NCBI GenBank assembly: GCA_942492115.1
Contig: CALODL010000007.1
Location: 1-64,000, forward strand
Length of the DNA stretch: 64,000 bases
Direction: 5' to 3'
From: CALODL01 sp942492115
Lineage (GTDB): Bacteria > Planctomycetota > Phycisphaerae > UBA1845 > CAIVHJ01
Shown here: in pieces, positions 8,477 through 16,400 of the stretch
Numbering within the stretch: position 1 is the stretch's first letter
Layout: the number at the start of each line of letters is the position of its first letter
Notes under the pieces: generated by a model
Databases searched by the model: none
Seen by the model: the letters and a program-made list of their open reading frames with translations, nothing else
Told to the model about the DNA's origin: nothing
Program-made: the position numbers and the translations under genes

Positions 8477-8980
8477 ATGCGACTAGCTAATCTGTTCGCT
8501 ATCGGCTTCATCGGTAGCCTGACCATTGGCTGCCATGGAATTCAAAACCGCCCGGTGGAGCGAAAACTCTCCGCTCCTTCGGGTCTAAAGTGGGTGAAGA
8601 TAGTAGCCAACGGCATTGAATGACGCCCGTGAGCAAAGGGCGTCGAAGACGCCCTGAGACGCCAGGCTGGCGTCAAAGATGTTCACGTAGCCATTCAAAC
8701 GAACGTCGTCACCGTTACACCGAAGCCCGACATCTTCGTTGACTTTCCCCAAGTCGCCGCGGCCATCAACGGAGCGGGATTTAAGCCGGGAAAGATGACG
8801 CTCTCTGCGAACGGCCGGCTGGAACAGAAAGAGGGTCTCACTGTGTTTTGGATTCGGGGCTGGCCTGAGCCCTATCTGATTGCATTGCCTCCCAAACGCA
8901 CGACCGACGAACAACGGATAGACGCAGTCGTTAACTATGCAGCGACGCCGCTCAAGCTGCAGAACCTGCACGGCCGCTGA
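8477..8980 (+). CDS. HMA (MerP-like) lipoprotein with two TGA codons read as UxxU: candidate selenoprotein
   Basis: An ATG at 8477 with GAGGAG 6 nt upstream opens a frame that meets TGA at 8621-8623 and 8630-8632, then stays open to TGA 8978-8980, 167 residues if both are read through. The N-terminus is a lipoprotein signal (GFIGSLTIGC). The segment spanning the TGAs reads NGIE-U-RP-U-AKGVEDAL, which aligns residue for residue with the heavy-metal-associated motif G-M-x-C-x-x-C-x-x-x-V-x-x-A-L. The following GVKDVHVAIQTN and DFPQVAAAINGAGF complete the beta-alpha-beta-beta-alpha fold. Thus both metal-binding cysteines are replaced by TGA. Hairpins with G-first loops lie 21 nt after the first TGA and 32 nt after the second. 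Selenolates bind Hg(II) very tightly, and the gene ends the mer operon. The alternative is a pseudogene with two nonsense codons exactly at the metal ligands, which is unlikely. Confidence 0.78.
8638..8674 (+). promoter_or_regulatory. Two tandem SECIS-like hairpins after the TGA codons
   Basis: Hairpin A: GGGCGTC (8638-8644), loop GAA, GACGCCC (8648-8654); its loop starts 21 nt after TGA 8621. Hairpin B: GACGCCA (8658-8664), loop GGC, TGGCGTC (8668-8674); its loop starts 32 nt after TGA 8630. Both have perfect 7-bp stems and a G first in the loop, within the spacing known for bacterial SECIS elements. An alternative stem (8622-8628 with 8638-8644) competes with A. Confidence 0.6.
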
Positions 8981-9136
8981 GCCGGGCGTAAATGTCGCTC
9001 GCTCTCATCACTCGATACTGAGGCTTGGAATGGCGGCCCTTCGTTCGCGAATCAGGCCTTCGTATATCCCATCTCCAGAAGGAAGGGACTGTTCACCGGC
9101 ACAATCCCTACAAGCCGAACGGAATCAAACAACCTC

Positions 9137-10252
9137 CTACCGATCCTCTGAAACCGGGGTCGCTTTGTAGCCCGCTTTCTCGACCGCCGTTAGCAACGCC
9201 TCAGTCGGCGGCGGAGATGCTGGGTCGACGGCCACCCGGGCCTGTCTATCCGCGTACACTACAGCAACACTCTCGACTCCTGCCACATTCGCGAGAGCTT
9301 TTCGAACGTGTGTAGTGCAGCCCTCGCACGTCATGCCATCGATGTTAAAGGTAACCGTTGCTTGCTCAGCGACAGGCGTCGAGATGTCGTCTGCAATGAG
9401 AAGCCCCACGTAGCTTGGGAAGAACGCAAACGCTACCACCGCAACTGTCGCAATCCAGAGCATTGCCCGATTGAACCGCTTGAGCCTTGGATTGGGCATC
9501 GAACAGTCGCCCCCGGAGCCACACTCCTGTCGACGGAAGTAGGCAAAGTAGAATCCGCCGCCGAGAAGGATAGCCGCGATTCCGAGGAAGAGGGGCCGGA
9601 ACTTCTCGAAGGCCGCAGAGACCCCTACCGCTGAAACGCCGAAGGCAAGTAGCAACAAGGGAAGCCAGCAACAAGCGGATGCCAAGACCGCCGAGAGCAC
9701 AGCTCCTGCAGTGAGGTAACGCCCCTTGGAATCCGAAGCGGGTGTTGTACTGGACGTGGTTTCCGGTCCGCAGCAGCCGACATGCTCCGCGTCGCTACCC
9801 TGTGGAACTATTCCGAGCCTCTCACATGCCTCTTTCACTTGTCTTCCAACGGTGCCGAGGCAGCACGTCCCGTGCGGACTCTTCGTCTCGCACCAACATC
9901 CGCCCTCCATCTTCTGCTTGATGTCGTCGAGAACAGTGCTTTCTCCAGTCTCTCGAATCTCCGCTTCTATTCCCTCGACGGTATGGTCAAAGCAATAGCA
10001 AATTGGTCTCGGTGCCGCCGTTTCCTTCACGCCAACACGAACAACGAGGTCTTGTGTCGTGAAAGCAGTCCCGTCAGCAGCGAAGTAGACGGTCCGGCAT
10101 TCCGGAGCATTGCAGTAGCGATATTCCCGGCCTCCAATCCGGTCTGCAGCCTCGGTGGTGAGCAATGACTGAAGTGTCACGATGCCGACACGTTTTCCCT
10201 TACTCTTACACGAAGGACAAACGAGGGCTTGGCTGCGTGAGTGATTGCTCAT
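9137..10252 (-). CDS. merTP: Mercury uptake fusion: CopZ-type Cys domain, MerT membrane domain, MerP HMA domain
   Basis: A protein of 371 residues made of three parts. The N-terminal roughly 150 residues are Cys-rich (CPSCKSKG, CNAPECRTVYF, ICYCFDH, GGCWCETKSPHGTCCLG) and resemble the zinc/[2Fe-2S] N-domain of archaeal CopZ. The middle has the MerT signature ASACCWLPLLLLAFGVS in a first membrane helix, two further helices and a CGSGGDC loop. The C-terminus is a MerP-like HMA domain, FNIDGMTCEGCTTHVRKAL. MerP binds Hg(II) and MerT moves it inward; fusing them with a redox/thiol domain could pass the ion on. I place the start at ATG 10252, with GGAG 8 nt upstream: a TTG at 10303 lies inside the promoter -10. 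The gene follows a MerR gene on the same strand behind its own MerR-type promoter. Confidence 0.85.
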   Translation of the reverse strand: MSNHSRSQALVCPSCKSKGKRVGIVTLQSLLTTEAADRIGGREYRYCNAPECRTVYFAADGTAFTTQDLVVRVGVKETAAPRPICYCFDHTVEGIEAEIRETGESTVLDDIKQKMEGGCWCETKSPHGTCCLGTVGRQVKEACERLGIVPQGSDAEHVGCCGPETTSSTTPASDSKGRYLTAGAVLSAVLASACCWLPLLLLAFGVSAVGVSAAFEKFRPLFLGIAAILLGGGFYFAYFRRQECGSGGDCSMPNPRLKRFNRAMLWIATVAVVAFAFFPSYVGLLIADDISTPVAEQATVTFNIDGMTCEGCTTHVRKALANVAGVESVAVVYADRQARVAVDPASPPPTEALLTAVEKAGYKATPVSEDR

Positions 10253-10302
10253 CTGGTCATCTCCGCCGACTGTTCGCGGTTGCACACGTTTCTCATAAAG
10301 CA

Positions 10303-10334
10303 ATCCTACACCCTGAATCCAGGTGCAAGGTCAA
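10303..10334 (-). promoter_or_regulatory. MerR-type promoter of the merTP fusion
   Basis: On the minus strand TTGACC (10334-10329) and TAGGAT (10308-10303) are 20 bp apart, the MerR-activated spacing, and the spacer holds an imperfect CACC...GGTG dyad. It sits between the regulator's stop and the fusion gene's start, so mercury would switch on merTP separately from merR. Confidence 0.7.
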
Positions 10335-10342
10335 CTGAATTC

Positions 10343-10795
10343 TCATCGGCTCCGTGTGCGTTTGCGGCGTGAGGACGAACCGCGGCGACGACTGGCGGTT
10401 TTGAGGTGTTCTATCACCTTGCAGCGGTCCTTTCTCTTAGCCTCTCGACAGAGTTTGAGACAAGACCGGAGCAGGGTCTGCGTTCTTCGGAGGTCCTCCA
10501 TTCGTTTCTCGGTATCGGCGACCCGGTGTGTAATCAGGGACTCAACCTCGCTGCACGGCTCTGATCCCCCGTCCTTGAAATCAAGCAACCGGGCAATGTC
10601 CTCAAGGGTGAACCCAGTAGCCTGGGCTGCACGGATGAAGCGAACACGCTCCACTGCTGCCGCTCCATAGATGCGGTAGTTCCCGCTTGTTCGCCCGTCT
10701 GGGCTGACTAGCCCGGAGCGTTCGTAGTACCGCAGCGTTGAGGTCGGAACGCCGACTTCCTCGGCAAGCTCACCAATTGTGTATTCCGTAGCCAT
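10343..10795 (-). CDS. merR: Mercury-responsive MerR regulator (second copy)
   Basis: A protein of 150 residues. The winged helix TIGELAEEVGVPTSTLRYYE is followed by the coiled dimer helix and Cys81, Cys116 and Cys125. The intervals 35 and 9 are exactly those of the MerR Hg(II) site (Cys82, 117, 126), which supports true mercury sensing. The tail is a basic stretch (SRRRGSSSRRKRTRSR) longer than usual. A TTGAAG/TACTAT promoter lies a few bases before the ATG and no Shine-Dalgarno is visible, so the mRNA may be nearly leaderless. It is followed by the MerR-type promoter of merTP. It is not the close twin of the regulator at 6374. Confidence 0.88.
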   Translation of the reverse strand: MATEYTIGELAEEVGVPTSTLRYYERSGLVSPDGRTSGNYRIYGAAAVERVRFIRAAQATGFTLEDIARLLDFKDGGSEPCSEVESLITHRVADTEKRMEDLRRTQTLLRSCLKLCREAKRKDRCKVIEHLKTASRRRGSSSRRKRTRSR

Positions 10796-10802
10796 TGAAT
10801 CG

Positions 10803-10831
10803 ATAGTAGCGAACCTTTAAGCTGGCTTCAA
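10803..10831 (-). promoter_or_regulatory. Candidate promoter of the second merR
   Basis: Minus-strand TTGAAG (10831-10826), 17 bp, TACTAT (10808-10803). The -10 ends 7 nt before the ATG, so transcription would begin at or just before the start codon. No dyad is obvious. Between here and 11081 I see no gene. Confidence 0.4.
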
Positions 10832-11081
10832 TGTTGGTCTATCCGGAACAACCCTGGTTCAACGAGTGGATTGGGATGGTTCACGCCAAAAAGGTGTCGA
10901 TTTGTGGGCGAATCCTGAGCGGGTCAGCTGTCTGAGAGAGTCTGTAGCTTAGCTAGGGCAACCTGCAATGGCTCTTGAGACAGCGACCGCTGAGGCATGC
11001 AACGTGCCGTGTTTGCCACGCGGAGATGCCGGCAAGAAACCGGTTTCCATCTATCGATACATGAGTTATGATAGGTACGTG

Positions 11082-11453
11082 ATGATTTCAAGGAAGCGAT
11101 TCTATCATTCTCTTGTCGTCCCGCTGCTCGCTCTGGCGATGCTCGTGGCGGGCTTGCCGCCTTTGGCCACGGCAGCCGACGGCGTCAATCAACCGGCCAA
11201 GTGCTGCTGTGGGGACCATGACAGTCGCTGCTCAGGCATGAGTTGCTGCGTTAGCGACACACCGCAGCAAGATGCCCCAACCTCTCTCCCTGGCCGGAAG
11301 TTCGACGATAGCCGTCCCGTCCTGATTTTGTGCAAGACGAAGCCCTGGATTATCTCCGGAGTATCCAGCGAGCATCGAACCTGGGCACTGCCTCCAGCTC
11401 CATTCCCGCCGCCAACCTCTCTTTTTTCGCTTGATATCCTTCTTCTAGTCTAG
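11082..11453 (+). CDS. Exported Cys-rich small protein ahead of the cus genes
   Basis: A protein of 123 residues starting at MISRKRFYHSLVVPLLALAM, a clear signal peptide ending ...ATAADG. The mature part opens with KCCCGDHDSRCSGMSCC, seven cysteines in 17 residues, then a low-complexity proline-rich tail ending LDILLLV. Longer in-frame starts exist from 10968 but would bury the signal peptide. It precedes a Cus-type efflux operon by about 130 nt. A metal-sponge role in the periplasm is inferred; I cannot name a family. An ACCGG...CCGGT inverted repeat follows the stop. Confidence 0.6.
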   Translation: MISRKRFYHSLVVPLLALAMLVAGLPPLATAADGVNQPAKCCCGDHDSRCSGMSCCVSDTPQQDAPTSLPGRKFDDSRPVLILCKTKPWIISGVSSEHRTWALPPAPFPPPTSLFSLDILLLV

Positions 11454-11580
11454 ACGACCGGGTTTCTACACAACCGGTCTACCCTCAGCAAAGCCGTAGG
11501 CTCCCGCCGTAGTCATCGGGGGGTGCTCTGCATCACCGCTGAGTGGTGGGTTTCATTGCTCACAAACGGAGAGATGCTTG

Positions 11581-13401
11581 ATGACACGCTCTTGGAAGAA
11601 TCACTGGAAAATCTTAGCAACATCAGTCGTGTTTCTCGCCGTTGGCGGTGCCTCAGCTGTGCTCGTGCTGAAGCCGGAGCTCAGAGAAAGAGTTCTGTCG
11701 TGGCTTCCTGCAAGTGCTCATGCAGATGACCTAGACGCCACCTATTGGTGTCCGATGCATCCACAAATCAAACGGCACAATCCGGACGAGCTTTGTCCCA
11801 TCTGCAACATGGCCCTCGTAAGACTCGAAGCCGGAAACGAAAGCTCGGAGGGCGGTTTGGTCCTCACAACTCAGCACACCCAGCAAGCGGGTGTCGTATT
11901 CAAGCCTATCACCCACCGCACGCTCTATCGCGAGCTCGACACCACCGGGCGTCTCGACTACGACGAGCGGCGGCTTACGACAATCACCTCCTGGGTGAGT
12001 GGCAAGAGTCGTATAGTCAGGCTCCATGTGAACTTCACTGGGGAGGTAGTTAAAGCGAATCAAGTCCTAGCTGAAGTCTACAGCCCCGGGATTATCACGG
12101 CCCAGGAGGAATTTCTCGTATCCATGCGGTTTCGTAAACCGCATCAATCCGACACCACGTCCATGCTCCAAGGCAACCTACGCCAAGCCGCAAGACAGAA
12201 GCTGCTAAATCTCGGTGTGACAGGGTCACAAATTGACCTCTTGAGAAAGGACGGGGAAATCATTGACCCCATCGCAATCCATGCTCCGATGAGCGGCACC
12301 GTGATTACACGCAACGTCCAAGAAGGTCAGTACGTCGGCGAGGGGGACGTGCTCTTCCAGCTTGCAGACCTCAGCCATCTTTGGCTTCTAGCAGACGTGT
12401 TTGAAGAGGACATTGAGCTTGTCCAACCAGGACAAACGGTTGTGCTCTCGGTGCGAAGTGTTCCGGGAGAGGACTTTCAAGGCATTGTGTCGTTTGTTGA
12501 CCCCGTAGTAGACCCTAAGACTCGCTCAGTGGCAGTGAGAATTGACATTTCAAACGCTGACGGACGACTCAAGCCGGGAATGTATGCCCGAGCTCAGATT
12601 CGAAGCGAATTCCCAGACATCCTGACCGTTCCGGAGAACGCTGTCCTTTGGTCAGGTGAGCGACAGGTCGTCATCGTGAGAACATCTAAAGGGCACTTTC
12701 GCCCGCAGGAAGTCCGGCTTGGAAGAAAATGGCTGCTTCAAGAATCCGGAGATGAGACCCCAAGCGAGACTCTTTCCTTTGGCTCCAAACACACGAGATA
12801 CCACGAGGTGCTCGAAGGAGTCTCTCCAGGAGACGAAATTGTGACCGCTGGGGCTTTCTTGCTCAACGCAGAAAGTCAATTTCAGAGCGTGGCAACAAAG
12901 CTCCTTCCACCAGTGAGTGACCACGCGACACTCGAAGGGTTGTTAGGCGACGCGGTTGCAAAAGAGCTTCGGGCGTTGCTCGATGCGTACTATCAGCTCA
13001 GCGAGACGCTCGCCGAGGACAATCTTGATGCAATTCCCACCCGCGGAAACGAGTTAATGAAAGCAGCGAACGTACTCGCTCTCGTCGCCCGCACTTCGAG
13101 TATTGAAACGCTGGCAACGTCTGCAGAGCAGCTTTCCGAACTTGCAGCGAAGCTTCATGCCCGCCCCAAAGACCTTCACCAGGCTCGCACACTTTTTGGC
13201 CGAATCAGCCAAACGCTCATCCAGCTCGCGTCCGACCACGGCGGCAAGACTCTCCTTGGAAGTGACCTCTTTGTGTTTGAGTGCGGTATGTCCGGTGTTG
13301 GTTACGAAAAGTGGCTGTGGCGTAAGCCTGAGAAACTCAATCCCTATATGGGCCAACGGATGCTTACTTGCGGAACGCGGCTTAGCACACTTGGGCCGTA
13401 G
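11581..13401 (+). CDS. cusB: Heavy-metal RND efflux periplasmic adaptor (CusB-like)
   Basis: A protein of 606 residues. After an N-terminal membrane anchor, the segment YWCPMHPQIKRHNPDELCPI (from about residue 55) is the heavy-metal-binding domain found on CusB proteins. The adaptor core follows, with barrel-sandwich halves (LAEVYSPGIITAQEEFL and HAPMSGTVITRNVQEGQYVG). The C-terminus has a DUF3347-like domain with NPYMGQRMLTCG. It links inner-membrane CusA to outer-membrane CusC and hands Cu(I)/Ag(I) to the pump. ATG 11581 has GGAGA 7 nt upstream. It ends 10 nt before cusA, so they are one operon. Confidence 0.88.
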   Translation: MTRSWKNHWKILATSVVFLAVGGASAVLVLKPELRERVLSWLPASAHADDLDATYWCPMHPQIKRHNPDELCPICNMALVRLEAGNESSEGGLVLTTQHTQQAGVVFKPITHRTLYRELDTTGRLDYDERRLTTITSWVSGKSRIVRLHVNFTGEVVKANQVLAEVYSPGIITAQEEFLVSMRFRKPHQSDTTSMLQGNLRQAARQKLLNLGVTGSQIDLLRKDGEIIDPIAIHAPMSGTVITRNVQEGQYVGEGDVLFQLADLSHLWLLADVFEEDIELVQPGQTVVLSVRSVPGEDFQGIVSFVDPVVDPKTRSVAVRIDISNADGRLKPGMYARAQIRSEFPDILTVPENAVLWSGERQVVIVRTSKGHFRPQEVRLGRKWLLQESGDETPSETLSFGSKHTRYHEVLEGVSPGDEIVTAGAFLLNAESQFQSVATKLLPPVSDHATLEGLLGDAVAKELRALLDAYYQLSETLAEDNLDAIPTRGNELMKAANVLALVARTSSIETLATSAEQLSELAAKLHARPKDLHQARTLFGRISQTLIQLASDHGGKTLLGSDLFVFECGMSGVGYEKWLWRKPEKLNPYMGQRMLTCGTRLSTLGP

Positions 13402-13411
13402 TGGAGATAAT

Positions 13412-16400
13412 ATGATTTCGAAACTCATCGCATGGTGCATCCAGAATAGATTTCTTGTCTTGGTCGTGACGGCCATTACTGCAGGCATTGGCATACACGC
13501 CACGCGTACGATTCCTGTCGACGCAATTCCTGACCTATCTGACGTGCAGGTCATCGTTTACACGCCGTGGCAGGGCAGAGACCCGCAGTCGATTGAGGAC
13601 CAGGTCACATATCCACTTGCAAGCAAGATGCTTTCGGTCCCGTCAGTCTCCGATGTGCGAGGATACAGTTTCTTTGGCTTTTCGTTCGTCTACCTCATTT
13701 TCGAAGACCGCACCGACGTTTACTGGGCCCGAAGTCGAGTGCTGGAATACCTAAACGAAGTTCAAGGACAGCTTCCACAAGACGCAACTCCACGCCTGGG
13801 GCCTGATGCCAGTGGCCTGGGTTGGGTCTACATCTACACTCTGGAAGACACCCAGAACAAATACGACCTCGGGGAGCTTCGGGCTCTTCAGGACTGGTAT
13901 GTCCGCTACCAGCTTACCGCCGTCCCCGGCGTGTCCGAGGTTGCATCAGTCGGGGGAGCCGTGCGGCAGTATCAGGTAACCGTAGACCCTCGACGCATGC
14001 TTCTCTACCAAATACCGCTGGAAACGGTCGTCGCTGCAATCAAAGACTCGAACAACGACGTTGGCGGCCGCGTGGTGGAAGTGACCGAGACCGAACACAT
14101 GCTTCGTGGCCGAGGCTACATCCAGGGAGTGGAAGACTTGGAGAACGTTGTTCTGTCGGCCACAGAAGACGGGACACCCATACTGCTCCGCGACCTTGCC
14201 AAAGTGAACATCGGACCAGACATAAAGCGAGGTCTCGCCGAGAAGGATGGCAAAGGGGAAGTCGTTGCCGGTATCGTCGTAATGCGATACGGAGAGAATG
14301 CCCTCAAGGTAATTGATGCCGTCAAAGACAAAATCAAACAGCTCCAATCCGGGCTGCCCGAAGGCGTGGTGGTTCGAACCGCATACGACCGTAGTCCGCT
14401 GATTCACCGCTCGATAGACACGCTCACCACAACACTTGCGGAAGAGCTCGCGATTACCGCTATCATTTGCCTCTTGTTCTTGATGCACCTCCGGAGCGGT
14501 CTCGTGGCGGCAGCGGTGCTTCCTCTTGGAATCCTGATTGCATTCATCGCAATGAAACTCGTTGGCGTCAACGCCAACATTATGTCGCTTTCGGGAATTG
14601 CCGTTGCGATTGGTACCATGGTCGATTCCTCGATTGTGATGGTGGAGAACCTCCACAAGCACAAAGAGAGAGCCGGCCCCAAGGCCGACCACTGGGAGTT
14701 GGTGAAACGTTCAGCCCAGGAAGTGGGGCCGGGACTCTTTCTGGCACTTCTTGTGATTACGGTCTCGTTTTTCCCTGTATTTGTTCTTGAGGGCCAAGCT
14801 GGACGACTCTTCAAACCACTGGCCTACACCAAGACCTTTGCTATGGCCGCCGCCGCCCTGGTAGCGGTGACGGTCATCCCTGTGCTTCTTGGTCTATTTG
14901 TCCGCGGTCGCATTCACCCAGAAGAGAAGAATCCGCTCAATCGCTTCATCGTCTGGCTGTACATGCCGCTTATTCGCTTCTCCCTGAGGCACAAAGTGCT
15001 GAGCATCCTCGTTGCCTTCGGACTACTCGCATTGACTGCCGTTCCTTGGTCGCGAATTGGAAGCGAGTTCATGCCACCACTTCGCGAAGGGGACATTCTC
15101 TATATGCCGACCACTGTTCCTGGTCTCTCGGTCACCGAGGCTCGTCGGACACTACAAATACAGGACAAGCTCCTCGCCCAGTATCCTGAAGTTAGAACAG
15201 TTCTCGGGAAAATAGGCCGCTCGACAAGTCCCACCGACCCAGCACCACTTTCGATGGTGGAAACACATGTCTCACTTCGTCCAGAAGAAGACTGGCCATA
15301 TCGACTCATTGAGAACGAGTACCTAACCGGCGTTGCCCAGAAGATGTATCGCGAGCTCCAATCCGCGGGGTTTCTTGGTGTGAACTCTGATGAAGTCGAA
15401 ACAGATACGATTAGTGAACAACTAGAACGCATGAGCCGTGCATCGCTTAATCAAAGGACACGTTTAGAACTCATGAAAACCCTGCATGGTGGCATGAGCA
15501 CGCTTCGCGACGGAATTGCCAACCATCGAATAGAAGCAAGCAAGCAGGGACGTGTATTGAAAGTGTCAGATGAAGAACTCGAGCAGCAGTGGGCTCGGGA
15601 CATTCTCGTCCAAGACATGCACCGAATTCGCAAAGGTCTACCACAATGGATTATCGACCAGACTACTACGGACCTGGTCGACATTCTTGCGTCAGAAAAC
15701 AGCCTGTCTTCAAAGCCCCAAGAAGAAGCAGTTTCTCATCTAAGAAACATCTGGCAAGGTCGAATTAATCCCGACGACGTTCCATTAGTGAAGACTACAT
15801 TCGACGAGCTCACCAAGGAAGAAATGCAGCGAGAAATCAGCGTCCCAGGTATGCCCAACTGGTGGCTCATGCCCATTGAGACACGAATCGGCATGCTCAC
15901 AACTGGGATGCGGGGACTCCTCGGGCTCAAAGTCTTCGGCTCAGAATTGTCGCAGCTCGAGAGCCTAGGAGTAGAAATCGAGGCGGTCCTAAAGGACGTT
16001 CCCGGAACCCAGAGCGTGGTTGCCGAACGGGTCATGGGGGGGCACTATCTTGACGTCGAGATTGACCGCAAAGAATGTGCTCGGCATGGCCTCAAGGTCG
16101 GTGAGGTGCAGCGAACCATCGAAACCGCACTCGGCGGGATGAATATCGCCTCAACTATCGAGGGCCGATTCCGATTCCCAATTAGTGTTCGCTACCCCCA
16201 AGAGCTAAGAGACAACCCGGAAAAAATCGCAAGAACTCTGGTCAGTACACCGCGAGGCAATCACATCCCATTGGGGCAGGTTGCCTCCATCCGGTTTGTC
16301 GATGGCCCATCGACCATCAAGACGGAATCCGGAATGCTGCTCCTTAATATTCCCGTAGACATTGAAGTCGGACTCGACATCGGTACGTACGTCGCCCGAG

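Noticed and set aside
8477..8623. Reading the HMA gene as a 48-residue lipoprotein that simply ends at the first TGA
   Set aside because: The same frame continues for 116 more codons with an HMA-like sequence, and the two TGAs sit exactly at the metal ligands. A short lipoprotein ending in mid-motif explains neither.
9137..10303. TTG 10303 as the start of the MerT-MerP fusion
   Set aside because: It lies within the promoter -10. ATG 10252 has GGAG at a good distance and keeps the first Cys motif.
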